Below are positions 1 to 8,586 of a DNA stretch of 64,000 nt, in pieces. The stretch's first letter is position 1; every line of letters starts with the position of its first letter. The translations under genes and the position numbers were made by a program. The notes beneath the pieces were generated by a model that was given only the letters and a program-made list of their open reading frames with translations, ran no database searches and was not told the DNA's origin. Source of the stretch: Amycolatopsis granulosa (GTDB lineage: Bacteria; Actinomycetota; Actinomycetes; Mycobacteriales; Pseudonocardiaceae); contig NZ_JAANOV010000001.1 in NCBI RefSeq assembly GCF_011758745.1, positions 682,001 to 746,000 on the forward strand, written 5' to 3'.

Positions 1-146
1 GGTGTCGTGTGCGCAAGAGGGCTCGGGAAACGCGGATATGGCGTGCGACTGCTCGCATGTTCCCTCTAGAGCGCACGAACCGCTTCCCTGGTGCCCCGAA
101 TGGGACCTGGCTTCATCGTCCATGACGATGGGGTCGAGTTTTGCCT

Positions 147-1649
147 TCACCGCGCGCTCGGCGGTATTGCGGGGCGTTCAGCTGGGGTGGTGTCGATGAA
201 GACAGGGGTCGACGAAACGGGGATTCGAAGTTCTCCGTCGTGGGTTTCCGTGGGCACGCTGACGCAGAGGGCGTCCACCGCGTGCGCGCTGGGGTATGGC
301 CATTCCCAGGTGAGTTCGATCGAGGGCAGGTCCTCCCGGTCCGCACCATCGTGTCGTTGCCAGGCGATCAGCAGTGGTGTGCGGTTGGTTCGCTGGATCT
401 CGAACAAGTACAGGTCCGGGTGGTTGGGCACTGTGATCCGGTCGACTCGTTCGACCTTGTCGAGGTGACGTGTCAACAGTTCGAACGTGTCGGCGGCCGG
501 GTATCGGTGGCTGATGGTGTCGTCGCTGTAGTCCATCAGTTTGAGTTTGTCGAACATCAGTATCGGGGTGATGCGGAGGGCACGGTCCAGTTTCCACTCG
601 GGTCCCATCGCGTAGTAGAGGTTGCGCCGCACGCCCGCCGACAAGGCCAGTACGGTTCGGACGACCAGATCTCGGCAGGCGATCCGATGACGCTTGTCGT
701 CGAGTTCGGTCGGACATCCGGCCATGAACATCTGCAGGGTCGGCGGCAGCTCGTCCATGCGTTCGTAGAGGGCTATCACCGCGGGGGCTTCGGCGGCCTG
801 CATGTCCTCGATCGTGTCGGGCATGGGCACCTCACCGAGGAACTGCTTCTGGTGCGCTGCGAGGACCGCGGCCAGGTACGGATGGTTGTCGGGGAAGTCT
901 GTCGGCAGGGGGCCGCTGTGTTCGCTGGCGACGACGGGTTGCCGGCACCCGTGCGCGGCCAGCTGAGTGTGGCATGTCTGCACCAGAGCCGGGACCTGGT
1001 AGGCGTCACCGTAGGGGTGGATGTCGAAGATGTCGAAATACTCGGACCCGTCGCGCAACACCTGGCCGAAGAAACTCGCCCACGTCTGCGCTCCAGCCGG
1101 GCCGTCGCCGAGCATCGCTCCTGGCACCGCCGCACCGAGCACCACCAGGGCGGCGGGGTCGGCGGCCTTGACCGCGGCATGGAACACACGCAGGTGAGCC
1201 AGATACTCCTCAGCCGTGCCCGCCCAGAACAGCGGCAGGCATGGCTCGATCTCGGACTGCCAGAACCGGATCGATCCGGGCCGGCGGCCCACCAGTTCGG
1301 TGACGAATCGGTGGTACCGGTCGATATCGACCGCCGGTGATGCCGGTAGCCATCGAGTCGCGCGGCGCGTCGCCCACGGCGAGCTAGCACAGACCGTCAC
1401 CCATGCCTCGTCACCGTCGTCGAGTTGATCCAGCAGCGCGTCCACGGCGCCCCACTCGAAAACCCCGGGCTCGGGCTCCACCTGCGACCAGTAGATGTTC
1501 ACCCGCACGATGCCCGCCCCCAGCGCGTGCGCCTGCGGCATGAACTGCTCCGGCGGACCGAACAACCCGTAGGTCGTGGCACGCACCACGCCGACTCGGA
1601 TGCCGGGCAGCAGATCCTCTGCCTGTGCGGTGTACGTCATCGCTACCAT
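147..1649 (-). CDS. Glycoside-hydrolase-like (beta/alpha)8 barrel protein
   Basis: About 500 residues. The N-terminal third has the rhythm of clan GH-A barrels (strand ending NIYWSQVEPEPGVFEW near residues 51-66). The expected acid/base position reads EIEP (Glu135) instead of NEP. A candidate nucleophile lies in VVASEHSG (Glu243), and an FDIFDIHPYG strand sits near 206-214. I see no signal peptide, so it is probably cytoplasmic. The nearest style is GH39/GH5-like enzymes, but the family and substrate are not certain. ATG at 1649 has GGGAG only 2-3 bases upstream; the in-frame ATG at 1640 has it about 11 bases upstream, so the start is ambiguous between them. It is divergent from a TetR gene across two matched dyads, which suggests direct control by that regulator. 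Confidence 0.6.
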   Translation of the reverse strand: MVAMTYTAQAEDLLPGIRVGVVRATTYGLFGPPEQFMPQAHALGAGIVRVNIYWSQVEPEPGVFEWGAVDALLDQLDDGDEAWVTVCASSPWATRRATRWLPASPAVDIDRYHRFVTELVGRRPGSIRFWQSEIEPCLPLFWAGTAEEYLAHLRVFHAAVKAADPAALVVLGAAVPGAMLGDGPAGAQTWASFFGQVLRDGSEYFDIFDIHPYGDAYQVPALVQTCHTQLAAHGCRQPVVASEHSGPLPTDFPDNHPYLAAVLAAHQKQFLGEVPMPDTIEDMQAAEAPAVIALYERMDELPPTLQMFMAGCPTELDDKRHRIACRDLVVRTVLALSAGVRRNLYYAMGPEWKLDRALRITPILMFDKLKLMDYSDDTISHRYPAADTFELLTRHLDKVERVDRITVPNHPDLYLFEIQRTNRTPLLIAWQRHDGADREDLPSIELTWEWPYPSAHAVDALCVSVPTETHDGELRIPVSSTPVFIDTTPAERPAIPPSAR

Positions 1650-1667
1650 CTCTCCCTGAACACCCGT

Positions 1668-1688
1668 TAGAGGACGAACCGTCCCCTA
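1668..1688. promoter_or_regulatory. Inverted-repeat operator, copy 1
   Basis: TAGAGGAC, five bases, then GTCCCCTA: an imperfect dyad with one mismatch between arms. It lies 18 bases upstream of the glycoside-hydrolase-like gene. The same arms recur 56 bases to the right. The sequence shows the repeat; TetR binding is inferred from its position. Confidence 0.7.
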
Positions 1689-1723
1689 TATTGACGAGCT
1701 ACAGTAACAGGACACGACAACGA

Positions 1724-1744
1724 TAGAGGACCATCAGTCCCCTA
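1724..1744. promoter_or_regulatory. Inverted-repeat operator, copy 2
   Basis: The arms are the same as in copy 1 (TAGAGGAC / GTCCCCTA) around a different 5-base centre. It ends 17 bases before the preferred GTG start of the TetR gene, a natural place for autoregulation. Confidence 0.7.
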
Positions 1745-1761
1745 CTGTGATGGGAGTGACA

Positions 1762-2415
1762 GTGTCGACGAGATCCGACCGCGACCCCCGCGGGAGGCCA
1801 CGGCGGCGCGGCACGGTACTGGAGCAGGCGATCCTGCAAGCCGCGCTGGACGAGCTGACCGAGGTCGGCTACACCGGCCTGACCATTGACCGAGTCGCCG
1901 CCCGCGCCCGCACCAACAAAACCGCGATCTATCGCCGCTGGCCCAGCCGCGCCGCACTGGCTGTCGCCGCGCATCGCCACGCCACGACGGCCGAGGATCC
2001 ACCCGACACCGGCGACCTTCGCGCCGACGTACTCGCGCTGCTGCGCGGAGCAGCTCGACGGATCAGTTCCCCGCAAGGAGACATCCTGCACATCCTCGCC
2101 GCCGAGATGGGAAACGAACCCGACCTCATCCGTGAGGCCCGCGATCAAATGCTCGATACCAGCCTCACTCGATGGCTGACCGTACTGGGCCGGGCGGTCG
2201 CCCGCGGGCAAGCCCGACCCGAAGCACTCTCGCCCCGCATCGCCACCGTCGCTGTCGACCTGCTCCGCCACGAGTACCTCATCCGTGGCGCCGACACCAT
2301 CGCCGACCACACCATCACCGAGATCGTTGACACGATCTACCTCCCCCTCGTGCAGACCCACAGCGACACGGACAAACCGAAAACTCGACGAGAAAGCGCA
2401 GACGCGGAGGAATAG
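1762..2415 (+). CDS. TetR/AcrR family transcriptional regulator
   Basis: About 217 residues. The N-terminal HTH contains LTIDRVAARARTNKTAIYRRW, the TetR recognition helix region, and is followed by a helical ligand-binding domain. An upstream GTG at 1747 is possible, but it would begin three bases after the operator with no ribosome site. GTG at 1762 has GGGAG at 1752-1756, a 5-base spacer, and is preferred. It is divergent from the glycoside-hydrolase-like gene. The two dyads in the gap suggest it represses both itself and that gene. The ligand is unknown. Confidence 0.85.
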   Translation: MSTRSDRDPRGRPRRRGTVLEQAILQAALDELTEVGYTGLTIDRVAARARTNKTAIYRRWPSRAALAVAAHRHATTAEDPPDTGDLRADVLALLRGAARRISSPQGDILHILAAEMGNEPDLIREARDQMLDTSLTRWLTVLGRAVARGQARPEALSPRIATVAVDLLRHEYLIRGADTIADHTITEIVDTIYLPLVQTHSDTDKPKTRRESADAEE

Positions 2416-2417
2416 AG

Positions 2418-2726
2418 CACCCCTGGAACAAGTCCCCTCCGCCAGCCAACGGACCCGACAACGGCGACCAAGGGTTCGACTGCAGCGGCCTGACAAAAGC
2501 CGCCTACGACGCCGCGGGAATCACCCTCCCCCGCACCGCCCACGCCCAATTCCACACAGGAACCCGCGTTCCCGACGGATCCCCGCTACCCGTCCAGATC
2601 GACAACTACCGCCATCCGAATGACAACTACGCCGGCGCCACGCGACCCTCATCAGACCACGACGAGACGCATTCACGTTCTATTGCAGTCATCCGTTTTT
2701 GGCGGCGCGCTCGCGTAGCACGGTAA
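2418..2726 (+). pseudogene. NlpC/P60 peptidase fragment, internally deleted
   Basis: In frame from about 2418, the reading gives the NlpC/P60 active-site segment FDCSGLTKAAYDAAGITLPR (Cys codon at 2481) and then a RTAHAQF segment with GTRVPDGSPL. It jumps straight to a C-terminal-looking DNYRHPNDNYAGATRP. The part that should carry the catalytic His is absent. There is no start codon or upstream domain; the frame begins inside the end of the TetR gene. It is best read as a scar of a cell-wall hydrolase gene with both a 5' truncation and an internal deletion. Confidence 0.6.
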
Positions 2727-2736
2727 GATCGTCAGG

Positions 2737-2901
2737 ATGAGAGCGCGCCGTGATGAGGTGTCGAGCCCCCTCGCGCATCTCCTTGATGAGTTGTACGGCA
2801 TCCGGGGCGTCAAGCACGAGACCCATTCGCTACGCGAACACACCGAGCTCGCCCGCACCGACAGTGGATTTTTGGACAATCGCTTGACATGGAGGCGGTG
2901 A
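2737..2901 (+). CDS. Small hypothetical ORF, 54 residues
   Basis: ATG at 2737 follows CAGG and opens 54 codons rich in charged residues (DELYGIRGVKHETHSLREH). No family is recognised and the ribosome site is weak. It sits between two gene remnants, so it may be the 5' piece of a larger lost gene. Confidence 0.25.
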   Translation: MRARRDEVSSPLAHLLDELYGIRGVKHETHSLREHTELARTDSGFLDNRLTWRR

Positions 2902-3010
2902 CGAAGCGTCCATAGTCGTCTAGCCCGAACCACCGGATGCGCATCGGCGGGCCACCGCCCCGGCCGGGGGATGACCACCCAATTCCATTCCAGCACACCA
3001 GGAGTTCGTC

Positions 3011-3172
3011 ATGTCCCGTAAGAACCGCAAGAACCGGACCGCCCCCGCCATCGACGAGCGCCACCTTCATGCCCTCGACGACGGCCCCGGTCAACAGAAC
3101 ACGGCGACGACCACGGACGACAAGGTTCGCGCCCCACCTAGGGCGCGTCTGACAATGTTGTGGTCCAGGTGA
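3011..3172 (+). pseudogene. Small basic ORF cut by an IS remnant
   Basis: ATG at 3011 has AGGAG at 3000-3004 with good spacing and starts MSRKNRKNRTAPAIDERHLHA. About 42 codons look native. From 3138 the frame runs into the end of the IS5-family remnant and stops by chance at 3172. The native gene was therefore probably longer and was interrupted by the insertion. No function is recognised. Confidence 0.4.
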
Positions 3173-3745
3173 TGACGTCGTGGATGAGTATGGCGGCGCG
3201 GTGGAGGGTGGCGAGTTCGTCGTAGCGGGTGGCGATTCCTCGCCATTGTTTGATCTGGTTGAGCTGCGTTTGATGGCGTTGTGGCCACGGTAGTCGTGGG
3301 TGTCGAAGGCGGGTGGTCGTCCGCCGCGGGCCCCGCGGCGTGTGCGGTGTCGGGCTTGGTCGGACGGTTCGGGGATGACCGCCCGGATCTTCCGCCTGCG
3401 CAGGTGGGAGCGGATGGCGCGGGAGGAGTACGCCTTATCGGCGCGCAGCCGGTCAGGGCGGGTCCGGGCTCGCCCGCCGCCTCGACGAGGCACCCGCAGG
3501 TGGGCCATCAGCGGCTCGAAGATCAGCGAGTCCCCGGCCTGGCCCGGTGTCAGCAGCGTGACCAGACCGCGTCCGCTCCCGTCGACCACACGGTGGATCT
3601 TGGTAGTCCAGCCGCCGCGAGCGGCCGATCGCGTGATCAGGCGGCTCGGATCCGGGTTTCGTGTAGTTCGATCCAGCCCCCTGTGTGGCGGGTGATGTTC
3701 GTGGCGTGCTGATGCGCCCGCACGATGGTGGAATTCACCGAGACC
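3138..3745 (-). mobile_element. IS5-family transposase remnant
   Basis: On the minus strand the reading gives transposase segments in different frames. An N-terminal part has RAHQHATNITRHTGGWIEL. The core reads GRGLVTLLTPGQAGDSLIFEP, RLRADKAYSSRAIRSHLR and FDTHDYRGHNAIKRS. The end reads IKQWRGIATRYDELATLHRAA and LSDAP. At least two frameshifts and an in-frame stop separate them, and the first part of the protein is missing beyond 3745, so it cannot transpose on its own. The TAG stop lies at 3138-3140 against GGGCGCGTCTGAC, which resembles an IS terminus. It interrupts the small ORF at 3011. Confidence 0.75.
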
Positions 3746-4407
3746 GCTCGAGCACCAGTACCGCGCGGATTACCCGTTGGACCCCGGTACCGCAGTCGCG
3801 GTGCTGGAACTGGTGCGGGAGAAGATCCTCGTACCGTTCCCGGAGCACGATGAGGAGTGCCTCTCCATCCGGCACCAGTCCTTCAAGGCCACCTACCTGG
3901 TCAGCAGCCGCCTGGCGGTTGCCCATCGCGGTGACCACCGACGGCACCGACACCAGCGAGGTGCAGATCCACCCGGACGTCCGGTTCGCCCTCGGCGTGG
4001 CCGACGCCCCCGCCGCCGAGGGCACCGTGTAGCCGATGGCGACGCGGTCATGTCGCTGAACCGGTGGGTGTGGCCGCGTGGCTACCGTCGCCGCTCATGG
4101 CCGCAACACTGACACCGCAGCACCACGGCTGGCCGCACGGCTGGCGAACTCGTGGACACCCACCAGCGCGCTACGAGCGGGAGACCAACCTCGGCCGACG
4201 TGCGCGCCGCTGAGGCCGACGCCATCAAACAGGAAGTCAGGTCGATCGGCGAACAACTGAACAGGGGGTAGGGTAGTTTTCACGCAACAGACAACCGTTT
4301 GGGGTCTGACCTGCGGTGATGTGGGCCCGGCGCTGGACCGGGTGATCGGCTGGGGGACGATATTGCTCGTCATGACAATCGGCGAAGTAGCCACCGAGGG
4401 GGTTCCC
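3746..4407 (+). other. Decayed coding region, unrecognised
   Basis: From about 3750 the plus strand reads well as protein (LEHQYRADYPLDPGTAVAVL, then PFPEHDEECLSIRHQSFKAT) until about 3935. A one-base shift then continues it as VTTDGTDTSEVQIHPDVRFA, with a stop at 4031. This looks like one gene with a frameshift, joined directly to the IS remnant. I do not recognise the family. A further short coding-like stretch ends near 4271. The bases from there to 4407 are upstream sequence for the tautomerase gene. Confidence 0.35.
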
Positions 4408-4827
4408 ATGCCGTTCGTCCGGATCACGTTGAGTACGGACCGTCCCGAACCGATGCGCGCAGCCGTTGCCGAGGGCGTGCGCAGCGCGTTGGTCAGCGCC
4501 ATCGGCGTTCCCCCGGACGATCGGTTCCAGGTCGTCGACGCGCAACCGGCCACCGCCTTCCATGTAGACCGCCACTACCTCGACGGTGATCGGCGCGATC
4601 CGGTGGTGGTGGAGATCACGCTCACCCGCGGGCGGACCCGGGACATGAAACTCGCGCTCTACCAGGCGATCGTGGCCAACCTGTCCGAGGTCGGCGTGCG
4701 ACCGGACGATGTGCTGATCATGCTGCAGGAGTCCGGGCGGGAGGACTGGTCCTTGGGCGGCGGGAAGATGCAGCTGCTCGACGAGGACCTGATCCGCAAG
4801 TACGGCTGGTCACCACCGGAGGCGTGA
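4408..4827 (+). CDS. Tautomerase superfamily protein
   Basis: 139 residues. The protein begins Met-Pro-Phe-Val-Arg-Ile. After Met removal the N-terminal proline is the catalytic base of the 4-oxalocrotonate tautomerase superfamily, which fixes the start at ATG 4408. A GAGGGGG ribosome site lies about 6 bases upstream. Two beta-alpha-beta units (VRITLSTDRPEP, VVVEITLTRGRT) and the ending DVLIMLQESGREDWSLGGGK fit the longer ~130-residue single-chain tautomerases. It is cytosolic; the substrate is unknown. It is one of few intact genes in a decayed stretch. Confidence 0.85.
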   Translation: MPFVRITLSTDRPEPMRAAVAEGVRSALVSAIGVPPDDRFQVVDAQPATAFHVDRHYLDGDRRDPVVVEITLTRGRTRDMKLALYQAIVANLSEVGVRPDDVLIMLQESGREDWSLGGGKMQLLDEDLIRKYGWSPPEA

Positions 4828-5150
4828 TCCCGACTTGCCCTACGGCAACGCATTGGTTCCCGGAACTTCCCTGATCGACTCCGCCGCGCTCCATCAATGC
4901 CTGCGGCCCGGGGGATCTACCAGACCTACAGCGCGGTGCTCGTCGAGCGCGACGTAAAGGCCTGCGTGTGGTCCCACGTCGACTGACCAGAAGTGGTTTT
5001 GCCGTAGCAGCAGAAGGATCGTCGGCATTCACGCGGGGTGCGCGGTGGACAGCGCGTCGGCGGGCAGCCAGTACAGGCCTCCGACCTCCATGCGATCCAG
5101 CACTTTGATGCTTGTCTCGGGTCGATTTGCTTTTTCCAGTCTCGTGCGGG
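4828..5150. other. Gene-poor stretch beyond the RHS remnant
   Basis: No complete gene is seen. A minus-strand frame ending near 5035 reads SIKVLDRMEVGGLYWLPADA and looks coding. It may be the displaced C-terminal toxin tip or immunity remnant of the RHS gene. It has no usable start. Confidence 0.3.
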
Positions 5151-6212
5151 TTACGGCCTTCTTGGTTGAGGGGCAACTTCTTCTTGGTGAACGCCATCTT
5201 CAGAATTGCCGGCGGCTTGCGGGATACGCGAGGTAACTTGGCCGCCAACCGGGTATTCACTTTTGCGGGCCCTAACCCACCTAGTGACCTTCACGGCTGC
5301 GGCGACGTACTTTGTTGCGCCCATGGTTACAGCGGCAGCCGCGTACATCGCTGCTGCGCCCCAGTTGCCTTGAATGGCGTTGCCGGCGGCTGCGACGCCG
5401 CTGGCGATGGCGCCGATGGGGCCGGGGACCCAGGAGACGACTTCGGCGACCTTGGTGACGGCTTTGACGATGGAGCTGAACCAGCCGTGGCCGTCGAGGT
5501 CGAGGGTGTTGATGGGGTCGCCGGCGACGTAGTCGTAGTCGTTGGCGGAGCCGCCCTCTTGCGGGTCGACGGACAGGAACCGGCCGAGTAGGGGGCTGTA
5601 GGGCCGTGCGCCCATCTGGACCAGGGACAGCGCGCCGGCGTGTTCGTAGGGTCGCTGGTATTGGCCGAGCCAGCCGTAGTCCATCGAGCCGGGTGAGTTG
5701 TCGGGCACGTTCTGCGGATCAATCGCGCCGCCCGCGGTGAGGGGCTGGCCGTAGGGGTCGAAGGTGCGCAGCGCGCCGACCTGGTGCCCGGCCGCATCGG
5801 TGCTCAGCACCAGGTCGCCACGGATCGAGGGGTGGTCGTAGCCGGGGGCGAAGGCGCCGTCGGGGCCGATCTTGCTCGTGTAGAGCACCCCACCGGGCAG
5901 GGCCAGGGAGATCGAGGTGAGGCGGTTGTCTCCGTTCAGGGTGACGTCGGGGGTGTCGCTATCGCCGGTGAAGCCATACCGTGCCACGGTGTTGTTGTCG
6001 CAATTCAGCGGATCCCGGCGGATGATGCGGTTGGTCGCGTCGCGGGTATAGGTGATGTTGGCACTGAGAGCCGGATTGGGGCTGGTGGTGATCGCGCTGA
6101 TGTTGCGGTCGGACCCGTCCCAGCCCAGTGTGGTGACGGTGCCGTCGGCGGCGGTCCAGCTGGTGGTGTTGCCGTCGGTGTCGTAGGTGAACCCGGTGAG
6201 CGCGGTGGCGCC
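5151..6212 (-). pseudogene. RHS-repeat protein, 3' part, truncated at its 5' end
   Basis: About 350 residues in one frame. There are YD-repeat-like segments ([38 protein letters not shown]). The RHS core follows, with the hallmark GARPYSPLLGRFLSVDPQEG and the DYVAGDPINTLDLDGHGWF pre-toxin motif. A small-residue-rich linker (WVPGPIGAIASGVAAAGNAI) is typical of the start of polymorphic toxin tips. The last ~40 codons look out of frame, and no toxin fold is recognised. The 5' side stops abruptly at about 6212, where a plus-strand LGFP sequence begins. Thousands of bases of a normal RHS gene are missing, so this is a rearrangement relic. Confidence 0.75.
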
Positions 6213-6587
6213 TCCCTCTACTACTCACCCAACACCGGAACCCACACCGTCCAGGGCCAGATCCGCACCAAATGGCTCGCCCTCGGCGGACTCCAGACCC
6301 TCGGCTACCCCACCACCGACGAGGCCGTGACCCCGGACGGAACCGGGCGGTACAACCACTTCAGCCTCGCCGCCGGTGCATCCGTCTACTGGACCCCCAG
6401 CACCGGCGCCCACGCCGTGCAAGGCGCCATCCGCGACAAGTGGGCCGCCCTCGGGTGGGAAACCAGCGCGCTGGGCTACCCCACCAGCGACGAATACGGC
6501 GTCACCGGCGGCCGCCGCAACAACTTCCAACACGACTACATCACCTGGTTCAGCGCCAACGGCACCACCCAAGTCACCTACAGCTGA
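6213..6587 (+). pseudogene. LGFP-repeat protein C-terminus, 5' end lost
   Basis: About 124 codons with two LGFP-type repeats: [20 protein letters not shown] and [20 protein letters not shown], each followed by a Gly-rich [11 protein letters not shown] or [10 protein letters not shown] segment. LGFP repeats are cell-wall-associated in actinobacteria. No start codon or signal peptide is present; the sequence begins exactly where the opposing RHS remnant ends. A strong terminator hairpin follows 13 bases after the stop, so the native 3' end is retained. Confidence 0.7.
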
Positions 6588-6600
6588 ACACCGGCATTAC

Positions 6601-6636
6601 GTGGTGGTGCCTTCCACAACCGGGAGGCACCACCAC
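6601..6636 (+). terminator. Strong hairpin after the LGFP fragment
   Basis: GTGGTGGTGCCT at 6601-6612 pairs perfectly with 6625-6636. Three more pairs close a 6-base loop. There is no T-run, as is usual in high-GC actinobacteria. Confidence 0.75.
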
Positions 6637-7127
6637 CGCCATGCGGCCCCGCCTGCAGAGAGCCGTGTGCGCCCTGGAGTCCGGAACACGGCGCCGGCTA
6701 CGCATTCGACCTGGCGAATGACAATGCGCCGAATTCGCGCGACGTCCTCGAACAGTTTGTCGGCCGCGGCGCCCGATCGGTGGGCAGATCCGTCGAATGA
6801 GCATCAGCACCGGTATCCGCAATGGCAACCTCGGCCCAGGGTATTCGTCATCGCCGACGCCGCACGTAAGACACGCGGCGACCCGACCAACATCCGCAGC
6901 GCCGGGCGCAAGGTCACCACGATCACGACCGCCCGCGCAAGACTGTCTTCCGCTGATCGCCGGAATTGCCTCGCCGGCGATGATCACCATATCGCCCTCC
7001 ACGCCCTACCAGATACTGGCGGTAGCCGTCGCCATCGCCAACATCCGCGTGCGCATCATGTCTCCCGGCACGACGCCCATCTAAAGTAGCTGCAGGTCGG
7101 CGGCGTACATCAACCTGGGGTTCTGGG
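6637..7127. other. 491 bases without a supportable gene
   Basis: Open frames exist on both strands but have the composition of out-of-frame sequence and no ribosome sites. No repeat or RNA is recognised. Confidence 0.5.
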
Positions 7128-7454
7128 TTAGCTCCCCCCTCGGACACACGCGCTAACCACAAGGGGCGACACCGTAGCAACCACGGTGCGCCCCTCAGGT
7201 TGGTAGAGGAGCCCTACGCCGAGCTCGCCGTACGACTGGTTGAGCGCTCCTGGTTCGGCTTCCTTCAGCTTCGCCCTCACGTCACCGAGTGAGTCGATCA
7301 TGGCGTGTATCTCGGCGTCGGTCACGGCCGTCGGGGCCGGTGCACCTTCCAGTTCGGCTCTCGCGGCCGCCCGCTGGGCTTGGGCTTCGTTGATCGCGTC
7401 GACCAACGCCGCGGGATCAACGCCCGCCTCCACCGCGGCCTGGAGGCGCTTCAA
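7128..7454 (-). pseudogene. C-terminal tail of a large serine recombinase
   Basis: 108 codons: a coiled-coil-like stretch (VDAINEAQAQRAAARAELEG) followed by VTDAEIHAMIDSLGDVRAKL and SYGELGVGLLYQPEGRTVVA. This resembles the extreme C-terminus of actinobacterial zinc-ribbon site-specific serine recombinases. The catalytic and recombinase domains are absent. It probably marks a lost integrative element. The assignment rests on style and is moderate. Confidence 0.55.
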
Positions 7455-7544
7455 TACCAGCGGCTGTCACCACCGACTACGGAACAGACCCGAACGTTCC
7501 ACAGTCCCCCGAGACGCATCCCCGACAGCGGTGGGGCACTGGAG

Positions 7545-8516
7545 TCAGTGGCACGCGGCTCGGCCCGGTTCTCGTCTGTGCTGGAAGAGGGTCCGGTACT
7601 CCTGGGGGGAGGTGCCGACGTGCCGGTGGAAAGCTGCCCGGAGCGCGGCGGGGCTGCCGAGTCCGCTGAGGCGGCCGATCCGTTCGACGGGCACGTCTGT
7701 CGCCTCCAGGAGTTCGCGCGCCCAGTCAATGCGGGCGCTGGTGAGCCAGGCCATCGGTGAGTTGCCTGTTTCCTGCTGGAAGCGTCGGATGAACGTGCGG
7801 CGGGACATGGACGCGCGGTGTGCCAACGCGTCGAGGGTCTGACGGTGGTCGAGGTTCTCGAGCATCCAGCTCCTGATCGCCGCGAGGTCGTCGCCTCGCG
7901 CCGCCGGCCGGAAGCGCTCGATGAACTGCGCCTGGCCGCCCGCGCGTTGTGGTGGGGCCACGAGTCGTCGCGCGCGAGCGTTGGCAGCCGCGGCACCGTG
8001 GTCCTTGCGGATGATGTGCAGGCATAGGTCGACGCCGGCGGTGACTCCGGCAGAAGTGAGGACGTCGCCCTCGTCGACGTACAGCCGGTTCGGCAGGACG
8101 TCGATCTGTGGATACAGGCGTTGCAGGCGCTCGGTCTCCTGCCAGTGGGTCGTCGCGGGGCGGCCGTCGAGCACGCCGGCGGCGGCCAATGCGAACGCGC
8201 CCGTACAGATCGAGACCAGTCGCGCTCCTCGCGCGTGGGAGCGGCGGATCGCGGACAGGGCTGCTGCGGGCAACAGCGCCTCCGGGTCCTCATAGCCCGG
8301 GACGACCACGGTCTCGGCATCCTCCAGTGCCTCCAGGCCGCGGGACGGGGTCACCGTAAAGCCACCGCTGTGCACCGGCCGGGCGGCCGCGGCGGAGCAG
8401 ACGGTGACGTCGTAATGGGGATCCGGCCCGAACACCTGGACCGGAATGCCCAGGTCGAGCGCGAGGACCCCCTCAAGCACCAGTACCGCGACGCGGTGGA
8501 CGTCGATTGCCGACAT
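7545..8516 (-). CDS. GlxA-type regulator, DJ-1/PfpI plus AraC HTH
   Basis: 323 residues. Residues ~8-170 form a DJ-1/PfpI domain with the SICTGAFALAAAGVLDGRPA nucleophile-elbow segment and TTHW. Residues ~215-315 form an AraC-type double HTH (MSRRTFIRRFQQETGNSPMA, ERIGRLSGLGSPAALRAAFH). Such GlxA-family proteins regulate amidase, nitrile or amino-acid catabolic genes. ATG at 8516 has AGGAT about 8 bases upstream. It is divergent from the HD-domain gene, 70 bases apart, which suggests that gene as its target. Confidence 0.85.
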   Translation of the reverse strand: MSAIDVHRVAVLVLEGVLALDLGIPVQVFGPDPHYDVTVCSAAAARPVHSGGFTVTPSRGLEALEDAETVVVPGYEDPEALLPAAALSAIRRSHARGARLVSICTGAFALAAAGVLDGRPATTHWQETERLQRLYPQIDVLPNRLYVDEGDVLTSAGVTAGVDLCLHIIRKDHGAAAANARARRLVAPPQRAGGQAQFIERFRPAARGDDLAAIRSWMLENLDHRQTLDALAHRASMSRRTFIRRFQQETGNSPMAWLTSARIDWARELLEATDVPVERIGRLSGLGSPAALRAAFHRHVGTSPQEYRTLFQHRREPGRAACH

Positions 8517-8586
8517 GGCACGATCCTAGCGACGGTGGGTTCTCGGGCCACTGTTGGTGTGCTGACGCTGTTCGTAGCGTGCGGTT

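Noticed and set aside
2673-2996. 107-codon minus-strand frame as a gene
   Set aside because: No ribosome site, random composition, overlaps better-supported small plus-strand frames.
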